A stretch of 64,000 nt of DNA, from positions 62,001-126,000 of the forward strand of contig NZ_JABJVY010000003.1 in NCBI RefSeq assembly GCF_040750475.1, in the 5' to 3' direction. Made by a program: the position numbers and the translations under genes. The notes beneath the pieces were generated by a model. The model was not told the DNA's origin. It did no database searches and worked only from the letters and a program-made list of their open reading frames with translations. Below are positions 7,101-16,136 of this stretch, piece after piece; the stretch's first letter is position 1; every line of letters begins with the position of its first letter. Source of the stretch: Amorphus sp040750475 (GTDB lineage: Bacteria; Pseudomonadota; Alphaproteobacteria; Rhizobiales; Amorphaceae).

Positions 7101-7622
7101 ATGGTGGAGATCTTTTCGAAACGAAACGAACCCGGGCGCGACGAAGCGCGTTTCCGCAAAGTCGTGCAAGAAAACCGTTCGACCATCGTTCGGTTGGCCG
7201 ACCAGTTGAGCCAGGGCGCTTATTCGGCGTCCAAACGACCGAAACCGGCGCCCCAGCCAGAGGGCCTCATCATCCATGTCGGCGCCGGCCCCGCCAAACC
7301 CGACATCGTCGACCCCCATGTGCGGGTCAGCCACAATTCGCGTGTGATCCTGATGGACCTCACCAGCGGACGCCAGCTCGAACATCTGGGCGAGCTCCGG
7401 CGTTTCGGCGATGCGCTCTGCTTCGTGCTTGCGACACGGGAAAACGGCTTCTTCAGCCCGCTCGACGACGACATCGTCGGCCGGCTCGCCGACCTCGACG
7501 GGATCTATATCGACACCGACTTTCCCGAAGAGCGGTTGTGCGCCACGCTGGTCGATCGGCTGCTCGACGATGCTGACGCAGCCGGCATGGCGGAAACCGA
7601 ACCGGGCCAGATCCCGGACTGA
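7101..7622 (+). CDS. Hypothetical protein upstream of the sigma-54 activator gene
   Basis: This 173-residue protein begins at ATG 7101, three bases after GGAAAGG; an in-frame upstream extension to 7044 lacks support. Residues 1-50 are basic and helical, and residues 65-155 look like an alpha/beta fold (LIIHVGAGPAKPD, SRVILMDLTSGRQLEHLG, DALCFVLATRENGFF). No signal peptide or membrane segment is seen, and I do not recognise the family. It ends 136 bases before the activator gene and may share a transcript with it. Confidence 0.7.
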   Translation: MVEIFSKRNEPGRDEARFRKVVQENRSTIVRLADQLSQGAYSASKRPKPAPQPEGLIIHVGAGPAKPDIVDPHVRVSHNSRVILMDLTSGRQLEHLGELRRFGDALCFVLATRENGFFSPLDDDIVGRLADLDGIYIDTDFPEERLCATLVDRLLDDADAAGMAETEPGQIPD

Positions 7623-7758
7623 TCGGACACGCACCACGCACGCGCGCCCCTTAGCGAATCTTCCGCGCGACCTGGCCGAACCACTCGACGCTTCCAAACC
7701 GTCTTTGCGCCGCCCGCGATCTGGCAGGCCAGGACGAAGCCCAAGTTGGAACCAATCA

Positions 7759-9879
7759 ATGGGACGAGTGTCCAGACCGACTGCAACATATCGCTCCGAC
7801 AAAAAGCCCCAGGATGCGGCCACTTCCGACCTCGGCAACCTCTATTCCTATCTGCCGGACGAACGGATCTACGACTTTCGCAGCACCATGGACGCCTGGG
7901 AAAACTTCGTCGCCCGCGGCGAGACGAAGCCCGCCGGTCTGCCGGTTCGCCAATTGATTCAGGATTCCTGGTGCCGGAGCGCCGACGGCGGCATCGACGC
8001 CAACGGAACCGAGGCGCCGCTGTGTATCGACGACGGCGAGATCGAACGCCTGCAGATGGCCAACGTGGAGCTCCTGTCGGCCGCCCAGAGGCCGTTTGCC
8101 ACCATCGGCCGCATGCTTGAAGGCTCCGGCGCCATGCTGGTCCTGGCGGACCGGGATGGCGTCATGATCGAAGCTGTCGGCGACCGCAAGGTGCTGACCG
8201 ACGGCGAAGACATCAATCTGGTGATCGGCGGCAAATGGAACGAGGACGATGTCGGCACCAACGGCATCGGCACCGCGATCTGGGCCGGCCAGCCGGTCGT
8301 CGTTCATGCCGCGGAGCATTTCTGTGCCGGCATCAAGTCCTGGACCTGCGCCGGCGCTCCGGTCCGCGATCCGTTCGACGGCCGCATCATCGGCGTGGTC
8401 GACCTGTCCGGCCATCCGTCGATCTTCAAGCCGCACAACATCGCCCTTGTCATGGCGACCGCGCGGGAAATCGAGAAGGCGCTGGAAGGGCGGCAACGCG
8501 AAGAGCGCGCGAACCTGTTGGAGGCGTTCGTCAATCTCGCGCCGCGCTACCAAAGCGCCGACGGCCTTCTCATCCTCAACGAGCGCGGGCGCGTGATCTA
8601 CCAAAACAACGTTCCGAAAAAGATCGCAGACGAGATTGCCTTCAACGCGTTCGATCTCGGCGACACGCTGCCCCGCTTCGACCACGACCGCGCCGAGGCC
8701 GCCTACTCGCTGATCGATGCGTCGTCGCAGGCGACCACGGACTTTCAAGTCAATCGGCTGACGCTGGCGGATGGACGCAGCGGGCTGGCGCTGGTGTTCC
8801 CGTCCACGGCATCGGGAACCAGCCCGCCACGCGGCGGCGGACGCCGGCAATCCGCCCGCTCAGGCCGTCTGGCAAGCCGGCCGGCAACATCCATCGTGGG
8901 CGAGAGCGAGGCCTTGCTCGAAGCGATCGACGTGGCCTTGAGCGTCGCCGCTGCGCCAACGACGACATCGCTTCTGATCGAAGGCGAGACCGGCGTCGGA
9001 AAGGAGCTGTTCGCACGTCTGGTGCACGACAGCGGACCGACGACGGCGGCCTCCTCGTTCGTCGCGCTCAACTGCGGCGCCGTCACGCGCGAGCTGTTCG
9101 GGAGCGAGCTTTTCGGACATGCCGGTGGCGCCTTTACCGGGGCAAGCCGCGACGGCAAACCCGGGGTTTTCGAGCAGGCCGATGGCGGCACCCTCAGCCT
9201 GGACGAAATAGGCGAAATGCCGCTGGAGGTGCAACCTTTCCTGCTGCGGGTGCTAGAGGAGCGCGCCGTACGGCGCATCGGCGAGGCCCGGAGCCGTCCC
9301 GTGGACACCCGGCTGATCGCCTCGACCAACCGGAACCTGCGCGAAGAAAGCGATGCCGGCCGCTTCCGGCTCGATCTCTATTATCGGCTCGCGACGGTGT
9401 CGATCCGGGTCCCGCCGCTGCGCGCCCGCGGCGAGGACGTTCTGCTTCTCATGGAGCATTTCAACCAGAAATGCGCCGAGGCGATGGGACGCGATCTTTT
9501 GCACTTCAGCGACGAAGCGGTCGAGCGACTGCTGGCCTATTCCTGGCCCGGCAATGTCCGCGAGCTGCGCAATCTGATCGACCGGCTCCATATCCTGGCG
9601 AAAACGTCCGTGGTCGGCTTGCAGGACCTGCCGTCAGAGATCACGGCGCCGGATCGTGAACCCGAGCAAGCCTCCGACGACCGGGACGCGGCCCTTCATG
9701 CCGATCCGGCAGCGGCCCGACCGCTCACCAGCTTCGCCGATGCGGAGAAAGAGGCACTGCGCGCCGCCCTTCATGCCGAAGGCGGCAATCTCAGCAGAGT
9801 GGCGCTGAGGCTCGGCATCTCCAGGCCGACGCTCTACCGCAAGATGGAGCAATACAACATCACCAAGAAATTCACCTGA
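7759..9879 (+). CDS. Sigma-54-dependent transcriptional activator (AcoR/MimR-like)
   Basis: The 706-residue protein has an N-terminal GAF-type sensor region (about 85-255), a PAS-like linker segment (265-350), an AAA+ sigma-54 interaction domain (380-615) and a C-terminal Fis-type helix-turn-helix (about 665-705). Walker A is GETGVGKE at 409-416, and the sigma-54 contact loop GAFTGA is intact at 457-462. LDEIGEMP provides Walker B. Domain order matches AcoR, AcxR and MimR, activators of acetoin, acetone and propane monooxygenase operons. The near-consensus sigma-54 promoter in front of prmA is the obvious target; the inducer is unknown. ATG 7759 has only a weak ribosome site, so a later start is possible. 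Confidence 0.92.
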   Translation: MGRVSRPTATYRSDKKPQDAATSDLGNLYSYLPDERIYDFRSTMDAWENFVARGETKPAGLPVRQLIQDSWCRSADGGIDANGTEAPLCIDDGEIERLQMANVELLSAAQRPFATIGRMLEGSGAMLVLADRDGVMIEAVGDRKVLTDGEDINLVIGGKWNEDDVGTNGIGTAIWAGQPVVVHAAEHFCAGIKSWTCAGAPVRDPFDGRIIGVVDLSGHPSIFKPHNIALVMATAREIEKALEGRQREERANLLEAFVNLAPRYQSADGLLILNERGRVIYQNNVPKKIADEIAFNAFDLGDTLPRFDHDRAEAAYSLIDASSQATTDFQVNRLTLADGRSGLALVFPSTASGTSPPRGGGRRQSARSGRLASRPATSIVGESEALLEAIDVALSVAAAPTTTSLLIEGETGVGKELFARLVHDSGPTTAASSFVALNCGAVTRELFGSELFGHAGGAFTGASRDGKPGVFEQADGGTLSLDEIGEMPLEVQPFLLRVLEERAVRRIGEARSRPVDTRLIASTNRNLREESDAGRFRLDLYYRLATVSIRVPPLRARGEDVLLLMEHFNQKCAEAMGRDLLHFSDEAVERLLAYSWPGNVRELRNLIDRLHILAKTSVVGLQDLPSEITAPDREPEQASDDRDAALHADPAAARPLTSFADAEKEALRAALHAEGGNLSRVALRLGISRPTLYRKMEQYNITKKFT

Positions 9880-9979
9880 CACGAGCAACCGTTCGCGCGC
9901 CGAGCCGGGTGAGAGGCGCGGGAGGGTGAGACGCGTCACGGAGCGCGATACCGCCGGACCAAACCGTCGATCTTCCGCG

Positions 9980-11164
9980 TCAACTCCGTCGTCCGAGCGT
10001 CACTCCCGTCACAAACAAGGTCAGAAGCAGGATCAGCCCGCTCGTCCAGAAGGCGGTCGCCACACCGGAAAGCTCCGCAAGCAGTCCGACCATGATCGGC
10101 ACCACCAGGGCGCCAAGCCGATTGGCCGTGGCGCGCATGCCCGCCGTCATTCCCTGCTGATCGGCATCCACATTCTGCGACAGCAAGGTGAGTGTTACCG
10201 GCATCCCGATCCCGATGCCGAAGCCGTATCCGATCATCGCCAGACCCAACGGCGCCAGCCCGCTGACGAACGGCACCGCGACCAGGCTCGCCGCTGACAC
10301 CGCCACGCTCATCAAAAGCGCTCTGCGCGCCGTTCCGCAGATCCTCAGCCACTGGCTCGTTAAAAGCGACGACGGCGAGGCCACGAGGTTGCCGAGCGCG
10401 AACAGGGTTCCGATCACCGCGGGGGAAAAGCCGCGATCCTGGACCAAGAGAGGCATGAAGGATTCCACAATCGCCACGGCGCCGAGACGGACGAACGCAC
10501 ACGCCATCACGAAGGCGATCACGGGCTGCTTCAAGCTCGCGATTGCCTGGCGGTAAATGCCAAGGCGCGGCACGAAGTGGGCCGCCTTCAGTCGGGGCCG
10601 AACGATACCGGCGCGTTTCGACAGCGCGAGGCTACTGGCCAACAAACCCGCGCCCCAAAGCGCCAAGAACCCGTAGCCTCTGTCCGCCCCAAGCCAAGCC
10701 CAAACGCCGCCCAGCGCCAGCGGGCCGATCACCGCCCCCACGGAAGCGAAGAAGGAGAACCAGGCCGTTTTCTGCGCGTCGCCCCCTGCCGTGCGTGCAA
10801 CGGCCGTCTGGGCGGCGATCCAGGCCATCGCACAAGCCAGGCCGAGAAAAATCTGGAGCACCAGAAACGGCACGTCCGACGGGAGCAAAGGATAGAGAAG
10901 CGGCAGCAGCGCGCATTGCAGCGAGAAGAAGATCAGGACGCGGCGCACCCCGACGATGTCCAGCAGCGAGCCGATGTGGATGGCGTAGACGAACGGAGAG
11001 GCGGACCGACAGCTTGCGGCCAATCCGATCAGCGCCGCCGACAGCCCCAAATGGCTCCCCCACATCGGGGTCGCCAAGGCGACCATGTGAACGAAGCCGA
11101 AGCTGAAGAAGGCCGAGAGATTGACCATGAGCAACGGCGAAGGGCGAAGCCGCGAGATCGACAC
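9980..11164 (-). CDS. MFS transporter
   Basis: This 394-residue protein has about twelve hydrophobic segments in two halves, the pattern of the major facilitator superfamily. The loop after segment 2 (HIGSLLDIVGVRRVLIFF) is a variant of the MFS motif A. It starts with GTG 11164 after GGAGTGACGG. It is the last gene of the minus-strand operon, 105 bases after the ThDP enzyme, so it probably imports the substrate or exports an intermediate of that pathway. Substrate cannot be read from the sequence. Confidence 0.85.
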   Translation of the reverse strand: MSISRLRPSPLLMVNLSAFFSFGFVHMVALATPMWGSHLGLSAALIGLAASCRSASPFVYAIHIGSLLDIVGVRRVLIFFSLQCALLPLLYPLLPSDVPFLVLQIFLGLACAMAWIAAQTAVARTAGGDAQKTAWFSFFASVGAVIGPLALGGVWAWLGADRGYGFLALWGAGLLASSLALSKRAGIVRPRLKAAHFVPRLGIYRQAIASLKQPVIAFVMACAFVRLGAVAIVESFMPLLVQDRGFSPAVIGTLFALGNLVASPSSLLTSQWLRICGTARRALLMSVAVSAASLVAVPFVSGLAPLGLAMIGYGFGIGIGMPVTLTLLSQNVDADQQGMTAGMRATANRLGALVVPIMVGLLAELSGVATAFWTSGLILLLTLFVTGVTLGRRS

Positions 11165-11269
11165 TGACCGTCACTCCGAGACGAGCTCTCGCCCTGCCTT
11201 TCCCGCAGCGCGGAGAGCCGCGGGAACATTCCAGCCACACTCCGTGGCGCCTGGTACGGCGACCGGACC

Positions 11270-13036
11270 TCAGGTTTCATCGTTGGTCGCCGGCATCGCG
11301 CTGGCGTATCCGGCACGAACGCGTACGTCCAGCACGTAGAGCGCACCGTTTTCGACGGCTTCAACCGCCTTCGCCAACGCGCCCTGCAGCTCTGCCGTCT
11401 CTGTCACCGGCGCCGGCGACTGGGCACCGAAGGAGCGCGCGAGAGCCGAAATATCGACCGGCGGCTGATCCAGCCTCTGACCGATCCAGCGGTTCTCGAC
11501 AGGCCGCCCCCGCGCAATCGCCATGTTCTCCTGATGGGTCTCGTCGTTGAAATAGGATTGGTTGTTGGACACGATCACGAGCAGCGGAATCCGATAGTGG
11601 GCCGCAGTCCATATCGCGCTCGCCCCCATGATGAAATCGCCATCGCCGAGCACGGCAATCGGAAGCCGTTTCAGCCCTTCCAGAGCAAGTGCGGCGCCGA
11701 CCGCCAGGCCCGGCCCGGACCCGATCCCCGCGCCGCCATCACCGCCGAGATAGGAGAGCGGCTCGTCGAACGGAATGACTTCGGACGCCCAGCCGAGCGG
11801 GAAGCGAATATAGGTCGTCGTATGCCCGTGTGCCGCCACGGCCAGGCTTTTGGCGAGAAAGGCAAGATCCAGCGTGTCGCCCGCCGGGGACGCGGGCTCC
11901 GGAGACACGGTCGCCTCCGACCGCGCCGTGATGGCGAGCTCTTGGCACAGAAGCTCGACCGCCACGTCGGCCGCGCACGACAGGCGCACATCCGCCGGCG
12001 GCACCGCGAAGTGATCGTAATTCCAGCCATTGACCATGTGATCGTCGAGGGTGGCATTGACGATCTTCGGAAACGGCGCGCCCGACGGCAGAGACTGCCT
12101 GAGCGATCCCATGAGATCGATCCAATCGAGCGACAGCACCACGTCCGCCTCCGCAAGCACCGCCTTCTGATCTGCGGACAGGAATTGCGAGGCGCCGCCC
12201 ACATGCAACGGATGCTGGTTCGGGAACGAGGCGCCGGTTTTCATGTCGGTAATGACGCGCGCGCCGAGCGCTTCCGCCAGCGCGATCTTGGCCGACCAGA
12301 CCTCCGGACTGCGCGACGCCCTGCCGGCGAGGATGACGGGCTTGCTGGCGGAGGTGAGAAGGGCGGCCGCAGCCGCAACGTCCGTCGGAGACGCGACCGG
12401 TGCCGGCGCCGGCCGGAACTTCGAGACGTCGGGGATGGCCAACGGCGCGTCGAGTGCCCGCTCCTGGTCGGCCACGTCGAGACAGATATAGGCGGGGCCG
12501 TTCGGCGCGGCATGGATCAACTGCCAGGCGCGCAACACCGATTCCACGGCGGCGGCGGGAGAGGCCGGCTGGTCGTCCCATTTGACGTAGGGCCTGACGA
12601 GGGCGCCCTGGTCGCGCGAGGTGTGGATCCAATCGATCCAGGGACGTCGCTGCATTGCGTCGACCGGACCGGTCGCCCCGAGCATGAGGACGGGAACGCG
12701 GTCGCAATAGGCGTTGAAAATGGCCATCGAGGCGTGCATCAGCCCGACATTGCTGTGCAGCCCGGCAGCCATCGCCCGCCCAGCGACCTTGGCGTAACCG
12801 TGGGCGATCGCCACGGAATGCTCTTCGTGCAGACACACCAGCATCTGAGGTCGCTGATTGCCGAGGAAGTTGACGAGGCTGTCCTGGAGCCCGCGGTAGC
12901 TGGCCCCGGGCACCATGGCGATGTACTCGACATCGAGGTCGCGCAGCACCTCCGCGACCGCATCGCTTCCCCACCCCGCGGGATACTGGTTGCCCGAGAC
13001 GGGACGTTCGATCTCGCTGCGGTCTGCCCCTGCCAT
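11270..13036 (-). CDS. Thiamine diphosphate-dependent enzyme (decarboxylase/lyase, acetolactate synthase superfamily)
   Basis: The 588-residue protein shows the three-domain layout of ThDP enzymes: an N-terminal Pyr domain with the cofactor-activating glutamate in CLHEEHSVAIAHGYAK (E71), a central domain (about 195-330), and a C-terminal PP domain with GDGDFIMG followed by NN, the ThDP-magnesium motif. ATG 13036 follows CAGGTGGAAGT. Benzoylformate decarboxylase, 2-hydroxyacyl-CoA lyase and sulfoacetaldehyde acetyltransferase belong to this superfamily. Because an alpha-hydroxyacid dehydrogenase lies in the same operon and an aldehyde dehydrogenase is divergent, decarboxylation of a 2-oxoacid to an aldehyde is the likeliest role. 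The substrate is not determined. Confidence 0.85.
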   Translation of the reverse strand: MAGADRSEIERPVSGNQYPAGWGSDAVAEVLRDLDVEYIAMVPGASYRGLQDSLVNFLGNQRPQMLVCLHEEHSVAIAHGYAKVAGRAMAAGLHSNVGLMHASMAIFNAYCDRVPVLMLGATGPVDAMQRRPWIDWIHTSRDQGALVRPYVKWDDQPASPAAAVESVLRAWQLIHAAPNGPAYICLDVADQERALDAPLAIPDVSKFRPAPAPVASPTDVAAAAALLTSASKPVILAGRASRSPEVWSAKIALAEALGARVITDMKTGASFPNQHPLHVGGASQFLSADQKAVLAEADVVLSLDWIDLMGSLRQSLPSGAPFPKIVNATLDDHMVNGWNYDHFAVPPADVRLSCAADVAVELLCQELAITARSEATVSPEPASPAGDTLDLAFLAKSLAVAAHGHTTTYIRFPLGWASEVIPFDEPLSYLGGDGGAGIGSGPGLAVGAALALEGLKRLPIAVLGDGDFIMGASAIWTAAHYRIPLLVIVSNNQSYFNDETHQENMAIARGRPVENRWIGQRLDQPPVDISALARSFGAQSPAPVTETAELQGALAKAVEAVENGALYVLDVRVRAGYASAMPATNDET

Positions 13037-13061
13037 ACTTCCACCTGTCCTGTGTTGGAGT

Positions 13062-14303
13062 TCAAACGAAGGCTTCGTGCCCGGCACGCGCCACCTGAGG
13101 CCGAATATCCGGGAGATTGAAGATCCGCTGCGCGTTGCGCCCGAGAATGTTCTTCTTCTGCTCGTCGTTCAGGAACGGCAGATCCCAGATCACCGACGGC
13201 AGATCCATGTCCCAATGCGGATAGTCGGACGAATAAAGTAGCTGGGTCCCGGCGTTGATCATCTCGAAGGTGGCCTTCAACATACTGCCGTTGTTGACCA
13301 TCTCCATCGGCTGGCTGGTGTAGAACATGTCGCGCATATAGTCGCTCGGCAGTCGCTTCAGCGACGGACATTCCGAGGTCCGCATGCGGAAGTCGTTGTC
13401 GAGGCGCTGCATGAGCCACGGCACCCAGGCGAGTCCGGACTCGATCCAGATAACTTTCAGGTTCGGAAAGCGCTCCGGAAGACCATTCACCACCCAGTTG
13501 GCGCAGTGCACTGCGTTAAAGAAAGTGAACCCGAGCGCATGGGCCGTGATGAACCGGTTCGTCATCGACGAGAGCGGATCGTTCCAATAGTACCCGGCGT
13601 GGAATCCGATCGGCAGGCCGGCCTCTTCGAGCAGCGCATACGTTTTCATGTAGGCGTTGTCGTAGACGCCCTTGTAGCGGGTCGAGCAGACCATGAAGCC
13701 GCAGACGCCCTTGTAGCCCGCGAAGTCTTTGACGGTCTGATAGGCGGCTTCCGGATCGTTGAACGGCAGGTACAGCATGGAGACCAGCCGGTCATTTTGC
13801 GCCAGCACGTTCTCCACCAGCCATTTGTTGTAAGCCCGCGCCATCTGCACCTCCATTTCGACCTGGGGGTGCATGCCGAGCAGCAGCATCGGCGTAGGAA
13901 ACAGGCAAGCGTAGTCGACGCTGAGCGCATTCATCCATTCAAGCGCCTGCTCGACATCGCGGTTGCCGCCTTTCGCGGCAATCCGATCCCCGTCCGACCG
14001 CCTGGCCAGATAGCGCGCCACCCTACCCCCCATATCCTGAGCACCGGGCTGGTCCATCAGGACGGCGCCGGGTCCCCGATAGGCGTAGTTGTTGAGGGCG
14101 ACCTGACGGATTGCGGGATCTTCGATGCCCTCCAGGATCTGCGCGAGATTGTCGGTCTCGTAGTGATGCGCATCGACGTCCACGATCAGCACGTCGTCCA
14201 GACCGCGGCTTTCCGCTTGCTTTCGCGCCGCGCGCAGGTGGGCCGTTACATCGAACCCGGACAAGTCCTGATCGAAAATCGGATCACTCGATCGAATTCG
14301 CAT
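13062..14303 (-). CDS. Amidohydrolase-family protein (COG2159/ACMSD-like)
   Basis: A TIM-barrel metal-dependent hydrolase or decarboxylase of 413 residues. The first metal-site strand reads VDVDAHHYE rather than the usual DxHxH. A later histidine (GFHAGYYWND) and the terminal SSDYPHWD motif match the COG2159 group, which includes 2-amino-3-carboxymuconate semialdehyde decarboxylase and gamma-resorcylate decarboxylase. ATG 14303 follows GGGTGAGG. It sits 25 bases before the ThDP enzyme and 8 bases after a small hypothetical gene, so it belongs to the operon. It could be a decarboxylase or a hydrolase of a ring or lactone; the family does not decide. Confidence 0.82.
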   Translation of the reverse strand: MRIRSSDPIFDQDLSGFDVTAHLRAARKQAESRGLDDVLIVDVDAHHYETDNLAQILEGIEDPAIRQVALNNYAYRGPGAVLMDQPGAQDMGGRVARYLARRSDGDRIAAKGGNRDVEQALEWMNALSVDYACLFPTPMLLLGMHPQVEMEVQMARAYNKWLVENVLAQNDRLVSMLYLPFNDPEAAYQTVKDFAGYKGVCGFMVCSTRYKGVYDNAYMKTYALLEEAGLPIGFHAGYYWNDPLSSMTNRFITAHALGFTFFNAVHCANWVVNGLPERFPNLKVIWIESGLAWVPWLMQRLDNDFRMRTSECPSLKRLPSDYMRDMFYTSQPMEMVNNGSMLKATFEMINAGTQLLYSSDYPHWDMDLPSVIWDLPFLNDEQKKNILGRNAQRIFNLPDIRPQVARAGHEAFV

Positions 14304-14311
14304 CTGTCGCC

Positions 14312-14611
14312 TCACCCTTTGTTCCATTGTTGCCAGAGCGCCAGTTCGAACGGCTCAATCTGCGCCTCCCGCAGGAGCGCGGAGACGAGAGTCAGTATTT
14401 CGGTTGCCGACATCTGGGCATCCGGCGGAAGAGCCCGCCATGTCTCGCCCTGTTCCGATGCGTGGTGGAACAGGCGGATCGCCGAGGCGATCACCGTCGC
14501 AAGCGGCTCCTCCCCCGGCCCGTCGCGTTCGAGGTCACGGGCGGCCGGAGCAAGCGCGTCCGCGATCAGCTTCCGCGCGCGCTCGATCCGCTCTTGCTCA
14601 AAGTCGGGCAT
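14312..14611 (-). CDS. Small hypothetical protein
   Basis: This 99-residue protein is acidic and mostly helical (a charged N-terminal helix, then DAQMSATEILTLVSALLREAQIEPFELALWQQW). Its start overlaps the end of the Rieske gene by 14 bases and its stop is 8 bases before the amidohydrolase, so it is embedded in the operon. No known domain is apparent. It may be an accessory subunit of one of its neighbours. Confidence 0.72.
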   Translation of the reverse strand: MPDFEQERIERARKLIADALAPAARDLERDGPGEEPLATVIASAIRLFHHASEQGETWRALPPDAQMSATEILTLVSALLREAQIEPFELALWQQWNKG

Positions 14612-14963
14612 AGAGGAGTCCGTCGCGCTCGATCACGTCGAACCGCCGCAGCTTCGGGCCCCCATCGCCCGCACACGCACCGGTCTCCACGTCGAACTCC
14701 CAGCCGTGCCACGGGCAAACGATGTGGATCGTGTCTTCTGAGAAGGCCATTCCGATATACTCCCGGGTCGGCGAGATGACCTCTTCCACCTTGTGAACCA
14801 GAAGCCCGTCACAGACCGGCCCCCCCTGATGAGGACACGTATTCAGGAAGGCGCGGTTCTTCCCCTTGACCTTCATGAAGACGATCTCGTGGTTGCCATG
14901 GACCACCAGCCGGCGATCGCCCTCTCCGAACTCGTCCGACCGGCCGATGAGCACTTCGGTCAT
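14598..14963 (-). CDS. Rieske 2Fe-2S ferredoxin-like protein
   Basis: The 121-residue protein carries both halves of a Rieske cluster: C43-P-H45 (TCPHQGGPVCDG) and C83-P-W-H86 (CPWHGWEFD), with a longer than usual gap of 37 residues between them. It is free-standing, with no oxygenase domain, so it should act as an electron-transfer ferredoxin or a small redox subunit. Its ATG overlaps the stop of the alpha-hydroxyacid dehydrogenase by ATGA, which points to tight coupling with that enzyme. No Rieske oxygenase or ferredoxin reductase is present nearby, so the partner is open. Confidence 0.88.
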   Translation of the reverse strand: MTEVLIGRSDEFGEGDRRLVVHGNHEIVFMKVKGKNRAFLNTCPHQGGPVCDGLLVHKVEEVISPTREYIGMAFSEDTIHIVCPWHGWEFDVETGACAGDGGPKLRRFDVIERDGLLYARL

Positions 14964-16108
14964 GATGTCGTCACTCCATCTGTGAACCCGCCATCTGCGG
15001 TATCCGGACCTATCGCGGAGGCCCACGCCTCCGGCGAGATCGACACGATCGATCGGGGCGCGGCGAAGGGAAGAGCGGGCGCCACGAGGTCCGCCGTCAC
15101 TTGCTGCAACGACGTCGCGCCACACAGCGCCATGCTGTGCGAGAGCTCCGTTTGCAGGATGTTCAGCGCCCGAAAGAGGCTCGGTTGGCCGCCGCAAGCG
15201 AGCGACAGCCCCTGGAGCTTCCCAAGCCCCACCCCGCGTGCGCCGAGTGCGACCGCTTTCAAGATGTCGGCCCCGCGCATGAACCCGCTGTCGACGAACA
15301 CGTCGACACGCCCACTCAGATCCCGTCCAACCTCCTGCAGGACATCGATCGGCGCCCGCGCATGATCGAGCTGTCGACCGCCATGGTTCGACAGATAGAT
15401 CGCAGCGGCGCCGAGATCGCGGAGCCGTCGGGCATCGTCGCCCCGCTGCACGCCCTTCACGATGACCGGCAGGCTGGAGCGCGCGATGAAGGCTTCGAGA
15501 CCACGCCAGTCGAAACGCGCCTGACAGAGATCCCCCTCGACGCCGACGCGATCGGCGACGGCCGGCCGGTCGACCGCCTCCACCGGCGCGAAACCGAACG
15601 CGAGATCGCGCTCCCGCCGACCGTACCAGGCCGTATCGACGGTCAAGCAAACGGCCTTGAACCCGGCATCGGCGGCCATGTCGCTCTGTCTCAGCAGCCA
15701 TGTGCCATCGCCGCGCGCGTAAATCTGGAGGATGAGATCTCCATCCACGGTCGACGCCACATCGCGAAAATGAGGGCGCGACATGATGCTGACGAAACAT
15801 GGCACGCCGAACTGGGCCGCCGCCGCCGCGCTCGCGAGCACGCCGTCCCCATGCAACAGGGCCAGCGAGCCGATTGGGGCCAGAAAGAACGGGGCTGCGA
15901 CCCGGCGGCCCAGAAACTCCGCCTCGGTCGAGACTGACGAGACATCGTTCAGCACCAGCGGACAAAGCGTGAGCATATCGAGCGCCTGCCTGTTGCGCAG
16001 GAGCGTTGCTTCGCTGTCGGCACCACCCATCAAGTAGTTCCAGGCCGACGGCTCAAGCCGGCGGCGTGCCTCCACGACGATTTCAGTAAGCGTTTTCATG
16101 GGTTCCAT
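14960..16108 (-). CDS. FMN-dependent alpha-hydroxyacid dehydrogenase/oxidase
   Basis: The 382-residue protein belongs to the lactate dehydrogenase (LldD), mandelate dehydrogenase (MdlB) and glycolate oxidase family, which oxidises (S)-2-hydroxyacids to 2-oxoacids using FMN. The conserved Tyr is Y25 (WNYLMGGADSEAT). K218 (PVIVKGV) and the active-site SNHGGRQLD at 240-248 with H242 and R245 are all present. The start is ATG 16108 or the ATG three codons later. It is followed by the Rieske protein (ATGA overlap) and preceded by an ABC importer. With the downstream ThDP enzyme and the divergent aldehyde dehydrogenase it forms a mandelate-type sequence of reactions. Confidence 0.92.
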   Translation of the reverse strand: MEPMKTLTEIVVEARRRLEPSAWNYLMGGADSEATLLRNRQALDMLTLCPLVLNDVSSVSTEAEFLGRRVAAPFFLAPIGSLALLHGDGVLASAAAAAQFGVPCFVSIMSRPHFRDVASTVDGDLILQIYARGDGTWLLRQSDMAADAGFKAVCLTVDTAWYGRRERDLAFGFAPVEAVDRPAVADRVGVEGDLCQARFDWRGLEAFIARSSLPVIVKGVQRGDDARRLRDLGAAAIYLSNHGGRQLDHARAPIDVLQEVGRDLSGRVDVFVDSGFMRGADILKAVALGARGVGLGKLQGLSLACGGQPSLFRALNILQTELSHSMALCGATSLQQVTADLVAPALPFAAPRSIVSISPEAWASAIGPDTADGGFTDGVTTS

Positions 16109-16136
16109 CGCCCGGACACACGCCGCCGCTCTGCGA

